From the IMG/VR virus record IMGVR_UViG_3300025383_000050, positions 1 to 37,943 of that record: DNA of 37,943 bases; one strand, given 5' to 3'. Of this stretch, positions 1-7,983 are shown in pieces. The notes under the pieces were generated by a model. The model was not told where the DNA came from. It saw only the letters and a program-made list of their open reading frames with translations, and did no database searches. The stretch's first letter is position 1. Each line of letters starts with the position of its first letter. The DNA is from a virus. A program made the translations under genes and the position numbers.

Positions 1-1
1 A

Positions 2-97
2 ACGCCAAAGACGTGCGACCACGCTGATGCCATACCAGTTCAGACAACCGACGGTTCGTATTTGGTATGCCACTGTGGTGAACAAATAAAGTCATAA
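2..97 (+). CDS. C-terminal end of a small CxCG zinc-binding-type protein (partial)
   Basis: An open frame enters from the left edge and stops at TAA 95-97, leaving 31 residues. A Cys-Asp-His near its start and a later Cys-His-Cys-Gly suggest a small zinc ribbon of the kind common among short phage proteins. The start lies outside the window, so length and function cannot be judged. It ends just before a strong promoter at 99-127, so it is the last gene of a preceding unit. The reading frame is clear; the zinc-binding role is inferred from the Cys/His pattern only. Confidence 0.55.
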   Translation, partial: TPKTCDHADAIPVQTTDGSYLVCHCGEQIKS

Positions 98-98
98 C

Positions 99-127
99 TT
101 GACTTTGCTAGTGCCAGTCTGTATAAT
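99..127 (+). promoter_or_regulatory. Sigma70 promoter, TTGACT-17-TATAAT
   Basis: The -35 TTGACT is at 99-104 and the -10 TATAAT at 122-127, with a 17-bp spacer. Both hexamers are close to or at consensus. Transcription would start near 134-136, giving a leader of about 48 nt before the gene at 183, which has its own Shine-Dalgarno sequence. It probably drives the rightward genes that follow. Confidence 0.85.
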
Positions 128-182
128 GAGTAGGCGCAGTTATGACTGTGTTTTTTGCAATTTACACCTGATAGGAGTGATT

Positions 183-512
183 ATGAATAAGCGCAAAGGC
201 CTCATCTACCACACTGGTCGTTTCCACGCCGCTTGCAAGGCTTGTGAGCAACAACTAAGCCCACAAAACTCTTGGTTTGAGAATATGAACGTTGCACGGG
301 CGTGGCTTGAAACAGAAGAAGGCAACAAGACGTTTGCCGACCACGTTTGCGACCCAGAGTTTGCCGAAATCGTTGAAGCCAAAATGGCTCGCAAGAGGGA
401 AAACTTTGCTAGGAACAAGGCCGCCGACGAGGCTAAGCGGGCGAAACGCCGTGCTACTATCAGCGACACCCCCGCTCCACCTGCTCTCACTCGTATGCTG
501 GGGGGGTTCTAG
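183..512 (+). CDS. Small basic protein of unknown function, 109 aa
   Basis: The open frame extends upstream to 99, but that would overlap the promoter at 99-127. The ATG at 183 follows a good ribosome binding site (TAGGAG, 171-176), so I place the start there. The N-terminal part has a CKAC pair (residues 18-21) and a single later Cys. The C-terminal half is rich in Lys, Arg and Ala, probably helical, and ends in a Pro-rich tail. I do not recognise a family. It is followed 2 nt later by the gene at 515, so the two are probably co-transcribed. The gene is convincing from its promoter, RBS and spacing; its function is unknown. Confidence 0.75.
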   Translation: MNKRKGLIYHTGRFHAACKACEQQLSPQNSWFENMNVARAWLETEEGNKTFADHVCDPEFAEIVEAKMARKRENFARNKAADEAKRAKRRATISDTPAPPALTRMLGGF

Positions 513-514
513 TT

Positions 515-778
515 ATGGCAAATAAAAAGGAAATCACCCCTCGCTACGTTCCCACCTACGAGGTGGCGACCGAGTGGAACGAAATCAACGCTGGCGACCT
601 TGTAAAGATTTCCGGTGAGCGTGGCGAGTTCACGTTCATCAAGGTTCACCTCCGCAACAACGAGGTCACTGACGTAATCGTTCACGGCGGAACGACAGGG
701 AACACCACTATCCGTGCGTTCTATCCCCACCGAGTATCCGCTATCAAAAAGCGCAAAAAGCGTCAAAGCGAAGAATAA
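515..778 (+). CDS. Small phage protein, probable SH3-like beta barrel, 87 aa
   Basis: Starts at ATG 515 directly after the previous stop, with a G-run (GGGGGG) upstream acting as RBS. After a polar N-terminus comes a stretch with alternating hydrophobic residues and Gly turns (GDLVKI, GEFTFIKV, VTDVIVHGG, IRAFYPHRV). This is the pattern of a small barrel seen in short phage proteins of unknown role. The C-terminus is strongly basic (KKRKKR near residues 79-84), suggesting nucleic-acid contact. Together with the gene at 183 it forms a two-gene unit behind the promoter at 99-127. Fold and binding are inference; no catalytic motif is visible. Confidence 0.75.
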   Translation: MANKKEITPRYVPTYEVATEWNEINAGDLVKISGERGEFTFIKVHLRNNEVTDVIVHGGTTGNTTIRAFYPHRVSAIKKRKKRQSEE

Positions 779-911
779 ACAGCACCCCTAGAGCCTCATA
801 CAGCCTCTCTAATGGGTCTGCCTATACCTTCCCCTACCCGATTAGCAAACTAAAAATCCAATTATGGGTGGTAGTCTCTACCCCGTAGGGTCACTAGTCG
901 CTAAGGGCGTT
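779..911 (+). other. Intergenic spacer, no clear element
   Basis: This 133-nt gap separates the two small genes from the tail module. I see no convincing promoter hexamer pair, no long hairpin and no plausible gene. An in-frame ATG at 864 lies in it but has no ribosome binding site. Confidence 0.4.
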
Positions 912-1181
912 ATGGCAAAATCAACACCGTCATACCAAGTTTCAGGCAATTCACCGTTATGGTATAACGGCAAGGTTGCCAACGTTGGTGATGTCGTCAA
1001 TGATATTCCCGGCGAAAGCATCTCGTGGTTGCTCGCAGACGGATTCATTATCCCCGTCGCACAGCCCGTCACGCCTGACGTTGCCCCAGAGCCTAGCGAC
1101 GCACCTGTCGCTGACCCCTCAACCGACCAAACACCTACGGAAAGCGCACCCGTTGAGCCAAGCGCAGAGGCTGGTAACTAA
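912..1181 (+). CDS. Small pre-tail structural-module protein, 89 aa
   Basis: I choose ATG 912 (AAGGGC just upstream) over the in-frame ATG 864, which has no RBS. Residues 1-45 form a compact domain with aromatic and hydrophobic positions and the stretch GKVANVGDVVNDIP followed by SWLLADGFIIPV. This resembles the short proteins of actinophage structural modules that carry a 'PGE-V ... L--AG-I' pattern. The second half is a low-complexity Pro/Ala/Thr/Glu tail. The stop TAA overlaps the ATG of the tail tube gene (TAATG, 1179-1183), indicating translational coupling. Its position suggests a connector or tail-completion role, but that is inference. Confidence 0.7.
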   Translation: MAKSTPSYQVSGNSPLWYNGKVANVGDVVNDIPGESISWLLADGFIIPVAQPVTPDVAPEPSDAPVADPSTDQTPTESAPVEPSAEAGN

Positions 1182-2386
1182 TGCCTAATTTCGTTCACGG
1201 TAAGAATGTACGAGTAGCGTTCATCAACAACTCGGCAAGCGCAACCGTTGTAAATGGTTATGGGCCTCTGGCTATTACGGCAGTAGCGACCTCATCACCT
1301 TCGGCTGGATACACCACTTATACGACCGTTGCGCCACACGGCTTGTATGTCGGTGGAACCGTCACCGTCATCAATATGTTGCCGACCGCTTACAACGCCT
1401 CTGGTGCGACCATTACTGGCGTTGCATCGCCCACCAGTTTCACCATTGCCAACTCTGCCACTGCCGCTATCACGCAGTTGGGTGGCGTTTCGGGTCTGGT
1501 TGGCTACACGGGCTACAACCCTTTTGTCGCAAACCAATATGTGACCGTTGCTGGAAACACCAACTCATCGCTCAACCTGACGGGAACCGTCGCTGGCGCA
1601 AACAACATTGGCTTTTCACTAAGCACAACCGCCACTGTCGCAACGGGAACCGCCGCTACCGGAACTGGTGGAACCGGAACCAGTGTTGCCACTGGCTACG
1701 ACCTCTCGCAGTTCTTTAACGACGCTGGGCTTAGTTTCACGGCGGAAGCCACTGAATCAACCACTTTCCAAACTGGCGGCGTAAAGTCATACATCAAGGG
1801 TCTAAAAGACGGCACAATCACCTTGTCTGGCTACTACGACGGAACGCAACAGGGCGTTGACGCAATTATGACTGAGGCGATTAACAACAACGGCGACGAC
1901 GCAGTTATTGTTTTCCCTTTCGGTGGAAACACTGACAATGAGCGTTGCTGGCTGTCGCAGGGTATTGAGACTAAGTATGAACTGAAGTCGCCTGTTGCTG
2001 GCATTGTGACCATCGATACTGAAATCCAAGCGGACGGTGGCGTTGCTTACGGAACCGGCAAGTCTTTCAGCATTACGGGAACGGGTGCTTCTGCCTCAAC
2101 TGTCGCTCTCAACAACCAGCAGGCTTCTAACAATGGTGGCTTGCTGTTGGTTGCGGTCACCGCTTTGTCCGCAGGGGCAACGTTGAGCCTATATTTCCAG
2201 TCGTCGTCAGACGGCGTAACTTGGACTAGCGGCGCAAGCAGCCAGACCCCAATTGGAAACACGATTTCGGCTGTTGGTGCTGAAATCTACCCGATTTCGG
2301 GAAGCATTTACCAATACACACGTCTTTACTGGACACTCAATAGCGGTGCTTCAGCAACTATTTTCTACGGGTTCGCCCGTTATTAG
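1181..2386 (+). CDS. Major tail (tube) protein 1 with inserted repeat domain, 401 aa
   Basis: The N-terminus (MPNFVHGKN) and a core around residues 175-290 match the next gene's protein: a Phe-Phe-Asn-Asp-Ala-Gly-Leu stretch, then ESTTFQ..GVKSYIKGLK, then SGYYDG, and later QGIETKYELKSPVAGIVTID. This is the tail-tube pattern of siphophages, and the gene lies just before the chaperone pair and tape measure, as expected. Residues about 30-170 are an insertion of the type 'APHGLYVGGTVTV ... AYNASGATITGV ... SFTIANS', the same repeat that fills the giant tail protein at 7984. The C-terminal ~110 residues look like an added beta-sandwich (SDGVTW, a surface-decoration type). It is the longer of two paralogs and may be a decorated or minor tube subunit. 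Confidence 0.8.
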   Translation: MPNFVHGKNVRVAFINNSASATVVNGYGPLAITAVATSSPSAGYTTYTTVAPHGLYVGGTVTVINMLPTAYNASGATITGVASPTSFTIANSATAAITQLGGVSGLVGYTGYNPFVANQYVTVAGNTNSSLNLTGTVAGANNIGFSLSTTATVATGTAATGTGGTGTSVATGYDLSQFFNDAGLSFTAEATESTTFQTGGVKSYIKGLKDGTITLSGYYDGTQQGVDAIMTEAINNNGDDAVIVFPFGGNTDNERCWLSQGIETKYELKSPVAGIVTIDTEIQADGGVAYGTGKSFSITGTGASASTVALNNQQASNNGGLLLVAVTALSAGATLSLYFQSSSDGVTWTSGASSQTPIGNTISAVGAEIYPISGSIYQYTRLYWTLNSGASATIFYGFARY

Positions 2387-2397
2387 AAAGGAATAAA

Positions 2398-3150
2398 ATG
2401 CCTACTTTCCAGCACGGTAAGAACGGTTTTCTAGCGTTGGGATTTGAGAATGTCGGCGGTTTGACTTCCGTGACGACCCTCTCGGCATCGGCAACTGGTT
2501 CACCTTCGGTTCTTTCGCTTACCCCAGCGACGGGAACGTTGTTGGCTGGTGGAAACCCAACCCTCACGGGTGGTTCGGTCTACGGCGGTTTCGTGAACGG
2601 TATCCCATTTGCTACCGCTACGAAGTTCGCTAACGGAACTACGTCATACACCACGTCGGTGAACACCAGCGTTCAGGCGGCATCTGGCTCGCCAGTTCTG
2701 CCAATGATTAACGTTTCACCATACCTGAACGACTTGGGCTTGCCAATCGCCATTGACCCCAACGAAACGACGACGTTCTCACAGCAAGGTGTCAAGACTT
2801 ACATTGTCGGTCTGAAGGGCTACACCCTGTCGTTTAGTGGAATGTACGACCCAACGCCATCGACGGTGGCTTCGTCCGCCTCAACGCCCGGTGGTATGGA
2901 CGCTATCTTGACCGCCATGATTGCTTGGCAGGACAACTACAACACCATCAACGGTATCTACACGCCGAACTTTATCTCGTTCGTGTATGGCCCAGCCACG
3001 CCCGGTGCTTTCACCGGACAGAACCCTGCGCCTCAATACTACGGTCAGGGCATCCTCACCAAGTACGAACTGAAGTCGTCAGTTGCGGGTGTTGTGACGT
3101 TTGACGCTGAACTCCAAATCACGGGCGCAGTCACACGCACCACGCTTTAG
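2398..3150 (+). CDS. Major tail (tube) protein 2, 250 aa
   Basis: Starts at ATG 2398 behind a strong RBS (AGAAAGGA). The start MPTFQHGKN, the YLNDLGL and ETTTFSQQGVKTYIVGLK segments, SGMYD, and the end QGILTKYELKSSVAGVVTFD align well with the preceding protein, so the two are tandem paralogs. This copy lacks the C-terminal extension and most of the inserted repeat domain, and is closer to the usual tail-tube length. Its RBS is stronger than that of its neighbour. A perfect 11-bp stem-loop follows the stop (3165-3205). Which of the two forms the tube cannot be decided from sequence; I favour this one as the main subunit. Confidence 0.82.
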   Translation: MPTFQHGKNGFLALGFENVGGLTSVTTLSASATGSPSVLSLTPATGTLLAGGNPTLTGGSVYGGFVNGIPFATATKFANGTTSYTTSVNTSVQAASGSPVLPMINVSPYLNDLGLPIAIDPNETTTFSQQGVKTYIVGLKGYTLSFSGMYDPTPSTVASSASTPGGMDAILTAMIAWQDNYNTINGIYTPNFISFVYGPATPGAFTGQNPAPQYYGQGILTKYELKSSVAGVVTFDAELQITGAVTRTTL

Positions 3151-3164
3151 TTGTAGTAGTATCC

Positions 3165-3205
3165 ATCCGTCAGGGTTTTAGGCAAATCGTCTAGCCCTGA
3201 CGGAT
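3165..3205 (+). terminator. 11-bp perfect stem-loop after tail tube gene 2
   Basis: ATCCGTCAGGG at 3165-3175 pairs perfectly with CCCTGACGGAT at 3195-3205, enclosing a 19-nt loop. There is no T-run after the stem, so it is not a classical intrinsic terminator. It may be a partial terminator, an RNA-stabilising 3' end for the highly expressed tube mRNA, or a control element for the chaperone gene that starts 13 nt later. Confidence 0.6.
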
Positions 3206-3217
3206 TGGAAACTATTT

Positions 3218-3601
3218 ATGTCTAATCTTAGTGAAATCATTTTTGCCACCAGCGACATTGCTGAGGAAACCATCCACGTCACCTCTTGGAACGTCGACAT
3301 TCTTGTCAAGGCAATGACTGCCCGTGACCGTGCCAAGATGGTTGAGCAGGCTGGTGGTGAAACGGGTATGAACCTCGAACAGATTTTGCCTGACTTGGTG
3401 ATTCTGTGTTCATTTGACCCAGCGACGGGCGAGCGTATTTTCCAGCCCAGCGACCGTGACGCTCTGCTTGCTAAGGCAGCAGACCCCATTGAGCAAATCG
3501 CTATCAAGGCTATGGCTCTTAGTGGAATGTCGCAAGATTCGGTGGACGAAGCGGGAAAAGGCTCATCGCCAACCCCGACCGCCGGTTCATCTTTGAACTA
3601 G
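3218..3601 (+). CDS. Tail assembly chaperone, short form (G-like), 127 aa
   Basis: Lies between tail tube and tape measure, the invariant place of the tail assembly chaperone. The N-terminus carries beta-type sequence (HVTSWNVDILVKAMTARDR) with the 'V-V-LTA-ER' feel of the family, then acidic helices. Upstream 'GGAAACTATTT' gives only a weak RBS. Near the 3' end, codons GCG GGA AAA GGC contain the slippery heptamer GGGAAAA (3553-3559). In frame 0 translation continues for only 13 more codons to TAG 3599-3601; after a -1 slip it continues for 65. The start codon overlaps the stem-loop region and the 9-mer TAGTGAAAT at 3229-3237. Confidence 0.85.
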   Translation: MSNLSEIIFATSDIAEETIHVTSWNVDILVKAMTARDRAKMVEQAGGETGMNLEQILPDLVILCSFDPATGERIFQPSDRDALLAKAADPIEQIAIKAMALSGMSQDSVDEAGKGSSPTPTAGSSLN

Positions 3602-3756
3602 CCGACGCTTTAGGACGAACGGTTGGCGAACTCTTAGAGGGTTCGCCAGCCCATCGCCCCCTATCGTCATCGGAGTTGGTGGAATGGCAAGCGGTTTACA
3701 AACTGCGAGCATTTGAGAACGAGCAAGCCTCAAAGAATTCCAATAACGGGTTGTAG
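3218..3756 (+). CDS. Tail assembly chaperone, -1 frameshift product (GT-like), 179 aa
   Basis: Join 3218..3559 and 3559..3756. Slippage of the GGA-AAA tRNAs by -1 on GGGAAAA (3553-3559) changes the reading to GGG AAA AGG CTC and opens a 65-residue extension to TAG 3754-3756. That extension begins RLIANPDRRF, then IFELADALGRTVGELL, then LSSSELVEWQAVYKLRAFE, a typical second-frame chaperone domain that binds the tape measure. It has no plausible start of its own, and it fills the otherwise unexplained gap before the tape measure gene. In lambda the equivalent is gpG/gpGT on GGGAAAG. Heptamer phase and downstream domain are seen directly; the slippage itself is inferred from the family. Confidence 0.88.
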
Positions 3757-3775
3757 GATTATCCACAGGTGACCA

Positions 3776-6700
3776 ATGGATGAATCCTTACGAATAAAGA
3801 TTATTGGTGACCCCACAGGGGCTATCACCTCTCTAAATCAGGTCAATGCCGTAGCCGCTGGCGTGGCTGGTGGAATGAAAACCGCCTTTACAGGCGTTGG
3901 CGAAATCATCAAGTCGTCACTCGGCTGGTTGGCTGGATTTGAGGCTATCAAAAAAGGTCTTGACCTAGCCTCGTCAAACGAAAGTCTGCTTCGCTCACAG
4001 ACAGCCCTGCTGAAAAATCAGGGCGCACTTGGTGTGGCTCTTGCTGGTGGCAAGAGCGCAATGGCGGACATTGCTGGAACATACGATAAGGTCACCGGCA
4101 AAGCGGATAAGTATTCGACGGTGCTTGCCTCACAGGCGATGGCACTCTCAATGCAAACGGGTATCTCGGATAACGCTATTACCCAAGCGCAGAACCTACT
4201 TATTCCGAACCAAGACCTGCTGAAACTCTTTCAGAACCAGAAAGGTGCGTTCGCAGACACTGTTCAGGCTGCCGCAAACCTTTCTGGTCTTATGCACACC
4301 AGTATGCCAGCGGCCGCTCGCACACTGTCTCGTGTATTGGCTGACCCGGCCAAGAAGATGTCGGGGCTTACTCGCTACGGTTTTTCACTAACACAGACAC
4401 AATTGGCTGGCATCAAGGGCGCAGGTAGCCTTATCAACCAGCAAAAGTTGTTCATCAAGGACATCAACACAACGCTGGGTGGCGTGGCGCAAGCCGGTGT
4501 TTCACCAATGGAAAGGTTGGCTAACGACTTCCAAAACGTTTTGATGCAACTCGGTAAGGGTCTGTTGCCTATCGTTGATGCTTTTGCCACTGTTTTGGCT
4601 AACCCAACATTTATTCAGGGAGTCACCACTGCGTTTACCGGAATGGCGCAAGCAATTGCCCCCATTGCTCAAACAATGGGTGACGCTTTTGGTAGTGCTG
4701 TCGCAGCACTTACACCACTTATTCAGGTCTTTACGCAGGGCGTTGTTCCAGCGATTATGACTGTCGTTCAGCCATTCATCACTGCTGTCGGCTCAATTCT
4801 TGGTTCCATCGGCAAGATTTTCACTACACCAGCCGTTATGAACTTGGTCACAATGATGACCAAACTGGCAAACGTAGTGGTTGCCGCTGTCGGCCCGTCG
4901 CTCAAACTCATCGCCGACACCTTTGACAAAATGAGTAAGAACAATGGGCCTCTTACGCAGTTTTTCACCAGCCTGACGCAATCGCTACAAATCATGGCTC
5001 CGTTGTTGCCAGCATTTGTAAATCTGCTTACACAGTTGCTCGTGGCGTTCTTGCCAATTATGCAAACAATGTTGCCCAGTATCGCTTTCATTGTCCGCAT
5101 AGTTGCTGATGTGGCTAAGGGTATCGCCAACGTGGTCGACTTCATCGCCAAGATGATTGGAAAAGCCCACGGGTTGTTCAAGATTATTTCACTAGCCATC
5201 GGCGTGGTTCTGGCGGTTTGGTTCACTCGTAGCCTGTTCCTGAACCCCGTCATGGCTGCCATCGCTCAACTTCGCTCGTTTATGGCTACCTTGCTGAAAG
5301 TCGGCACGGTGGGCAAGGATGCCTTTGACGGGATGGCAAAGGGTGAAAAGGGTTTCGCCGGTCGCCTAAAGGGCTATCAGGGCGGTGTTGCTAAGGCAAA
5401 GACGTATCTCTTGCAACAGCAGGTAGGTAGGCAGTTCGCAGAGGGCGACATCAACATCCGTGGCTATCGCCGTGAAATGCGCAAAATTCAGATGCAAGGC
5501 CCTGCGTTTGAAGAGGAAATGAAACGCCTGCGTCGCACCAGCAACCCGATTTACGGTCGTGCGTTCGGTCAAGAGGGCGGAGGCATGATTAGTCGCCTAC
5601 AGACTATGTTGCTTGGCCCGAACAAGAAAGTTCTTGCTGACCTAATGGCAGCATCGCAACGGTTTGAGCAAGGCGAGGACGAGAACGACAATGCTCTTAG
5701 TGAAAACACCAATGCGCTTCTAGATGTAAAGACGAACCTAGAAAAAGCCAATGGGATTTTGGGCGGTGCTGGAAACGTCTCTGCGAACGCCGAAATCGCA
5801 AATGCGGCAACGATACAAGAGGAATCAAACGCCAAAGTCGTCACCGCCGTAGAAAGCCTTACGGACAAGACGGCGGAACTTGCTGTTGTGAACCGGCAAC
5901 TCCAAACCTCTAGTCGTCGCACCACTGGTTCGTTCCTCTACCAGTCATCTATTGGTGGCTACGTCAAGTGGGCAAAGGGTATCTACAGCGGTATTGACCG
6001 TGCTGGAAGGCTTTTTGGGCTTGACATCAAGAACTCTGTGGGATACGCCGGTCTTTACATCCAAGACAAGTTCCAGCAGGCAAGCGCAATTATCGTTTCA
6101 TCGGCACAAAAGTTCGGTGGCTTGCTTGCCACAAAGGTGAAAGCAGCGTTCTATCCCATTTCTGTTGTCGCCAAGCAAATTGGAACAACAATTAGTGAAA
6201 AGATGGCGCAAGGGTCGTTTATCCTGCGTGGCGTTGCCGACATTGCCATGAACAAGGTTTCTGCGACCTTTGACACAGCCACTCAAAAGGTGAAAACGGC
6301 GTTTAGTAGTGCCACTGCATTGGTTTCTCAGGCATTTGAAACTGCTGGAAACGCCGTTCAAAGCAAGTTCCTACAAATTGACAACGCACTTAACGGTGCT
6401 ATTTCAGCATCGGCAAAGATTTTGGCAAACGCTGGGCGTGTGGTTGGCGACAACCTTTACTTGGTTGGCTCGGTTCTGGGCGACAAACTAAAGAGTGCTG
6501 GCGAAACCGTCAAGACCGCCATCGGTGTGGCTGGTATTGCCTTTGGTGAAAAGATTACGGGTGCTATGTCCTCAATGTCCGACAGTATCCGCTTGTCGGG
6601 TATGTATCTGCTGGAAACCATTGGCAAGTCGGGTAGCGCACTCGTAAGTGCTGGCGAAACCGTTGCCCTGAAGTTTATGTATGGTGCTGATAAGGCGGTC

Positions 6701-7942
6701 GCCATCCTGAAGGGTGCTGGCTCAATGATTGGTGGCGGCATCGGCAAACTTGGTAGTGGAATCGGCAAGATATTCAGTAGCAAGTTGGGTGCTGGTCTTA
6801 TGGGCGGCTTGGGCTTAGCGTCCTCAATGATTTCCACCCAAACGCTAGACAAGATTATGCCCAAGAATGCGGCTATTGACACCACAGGGGCTTTACAGGG
6901 TGCTTCTATCGGCATGATGTTCGGCCCGTGGGGTGCGGCTATCGGTGCGGCTATCGGTCTAATGAAATCGCTCTACAACACCTGTAAGCCCGTTCACAAT
7001 TTCGTCCACAAGATTGGGACGACGCTCAAAGAGTGGTGGACGAAACACCTGCCGACAATCAAGAAAATCTTTGAGGTTATCGGTAAGACGGTTATGAAGG
7101 TGTTTGGATTTATCCGCACTCACTTGAAGCAAATTGCTGTAATCGCTGCTATCGCCTTTGCGCCTATACTCTGGCCGCTCGAACTTGCCGTCGGCGTGGT
7201 TTTCCTTATTGTCAAGCACTTCAAGGGATTTATGAAAATCGTCAAGGACATTATGCCCGTCCTAAAGGTGATTGGGGCGATACTGCTAAAGGTAGCAATG
7301 TTCCTAGCGAACATGATTATCAAGGCGGTCAAGATTCTCTGGGATATTTTGAAGTTCATCTTTGGTGTTTTCAAGGACATTTGGAACATCCTCTACGACA
7401 TTGGAAAGTTCATTGTGACGGGCATTATCGCCTATGTTCAGTTCTGGTGGAATCTTGCCCAGAACATTGCCCATATATTTGTGACTATGTGGGATGGGCT
7501 GGTGAACGGGGCTAAGGCTGCTTGGGGCTTTATCAAGCGTATGTTCCACTGGATTGAGAACATCGGCGGGACGATTTGGGATGGGCTTTACAACGGGTTC
7601 GTGTGGATTGCCAACAAGATTATTGGGGCATACAACGACACCGTTGGTCTTATTCCGGGTATGTCAATTGGAAAACTGAAGGACATTGGCGGAAGTTCTA
7701 AGCCCGCAAAGGGTGCGGAGGCTGGTAAAAACGCTGGTCACACGCTTGTTGCTGCTCACGAAGCGGTGAAATCCCTGAAGGCAAACAAGGGTTCTGGCAC
7801 GACAAACCTTAATGTTCACCCGAACGCTGTGACTATCAACATCTCTGGAAACGCCGATAAGGCAACCACCGAGCAAATCAAGAAAGTCGTTGACGACCAA
7901 TTCAAGGAACTGCACCGCACCCTGAAGTCAATGGGTAGATAG
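3776..7942 (+). CDS. Tape measure protein, 1388 aa
   Basis: A very long protein following the chaperone pair, with long Ala/Gln-rich helical stretches, a phage tail tape-measure pattern (repeated Phe and Trp at spaced intervals) and hydrophobic segments around residues 468-482 and 1118-1147. The C-terminal third is a dense run of amphipathic helices with Trp (IKILWD, KDIWNILYD, TMWDGLVNGAKAAWGF). By the usual rule of about 1.5 angstrom per residue, the tail would be roughly 200 nm. Start ATG 3776 follows AGGTGA. A perfect but isolated DnaA-box sequence (TTATCCACA, 3759-3767) lies just upstream. No lysozyme or peptidase domain is evident. Confidence 0.92.
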   Translation: MDESLRIKIIGDPTGAITSLNQVNAVAAGVAGGMKTAFTGVGEIIKSSLGWLAGFEAIKKGLDLASSNESLLRSQTALLKNQGALGVALAGGKSAMADIAGTYDKVTGKADKYSTVLASQAMALSMQTGISDNAITQAQNLLIPNQDLLKLFQNQKGAFADTVQAAANLSGLMHTSMPAAARTLSRVLADPAKKMSGLTRYGFSLTQTQLAGIKGAGSLINQQKLFIKDINTTLGGVAQAGVSPMERLANDFQNVLMQLGKGLLPIVDAFATVLANPTFIQGVTTAFTGMAQAIAPIAQTMGDAFGSAVAALTPLIQVFTQGVVPAIMTVVQPFITAVGSILGSIGKIFTTPAVMNLVTMMTKLANVVVAAVGPSLKLIADTFDKMSKNNGPLTQFFTSLTQSLQIMAPLLPAFVNLLTQLLVAFLPIMQTMLPSIAFIVRIVADVAKGIANVVDFIAKMIGKAHGLFKIISLAIGVVLAVWFTRSLFLNPVMAAIAQLRSFMATLLKVGTVGKDAFDGMAKGEKGFAGRLKGYQGGVAKAKTYLLQQQVGRQFAEGDINIRGYRREMRKIQMQGPAFEEEMKRLRRTSNPIYGRAFGQEGGGMISRLQTMLLGPNKKVLADLMAASQRFEQGEDENDNALSENTNALLDVKTNLEKANGILGGAGNVSANAEIANAATIQEESNAKVVTAVESLTDKTAELAVVNRQLQTSSRRTTGSFLYQSSIGGYVKWAKGIYSGIDRAGRLFGLDIKNSVGYAGLYIQDKFQQASAIIVSSAQKFGGLLATKVKAAFYPISVVAKQIGTTISEKMAQGSFILRGVADIAMNKVSATFDTATQKVKTAFSSATALVSQAFETAGNAVQSKFLQIDNALNGAISASAKILANAGRVVGDNLYLVGSVLGDKLKSAGETVKTAIGVAGIAFGEKITGAMSSMSDSIRLSGMYLLETIGKSGSALVSAGETVALKFMYGADKAVAILKGAGSMIGGGIGKLGSGIGKIFSSKLGAGLMGGLGLASSMISTQTLDKIMPKNAAIDTTGALQGASIGMMFGPWGAAIGAAIGLMKSLYNTCKPVHNFVHKIGTTLKEWWTKHLPTIKKIFEVIGKTVMKVFGFIRTHLKQIAVIAAIAFAPILWPLELAVGVVFLIVKHFKGFMKIVKDIMPVLKVIGAILLKVAMFLANMIIKAVKILWDILKFIFGVFKDIWNILYDIGKFIVTGIIAYVQFWWNLAQNIAHIFVTMWDGLVNGAKAAWGFIKRMFHWIENIGGTIWDGLYNGFVWIANKIIGAYNDTVGLIPGMSIGKLKDIGGSSKPAKGAEAGKNAGHTLVAAHEAVKSLKANKGSGTTNLNVHPNAVTINISGNADKATTEQIKKVVDDQFKELHRTLKSMGR

Positions 7943-7983
7943 TAAAATCGCTAAACAGGGGGTAGAGTTAGGGGTGAGCCGCT

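Noticed and set aside
3759-3767. Exact DnaA box TTATCCACA before the tape measure gene
   Set aside because: It is solitary, at the end of a coding frame and close to an RBS; one match in 38 kb is not enough for an origin claim.
4768-5262. Leftward open frame of 164 codons inside the tape measure gene
   Set aside because: Antisense of a helical gene, without RBS; the tape measure frame is certain.
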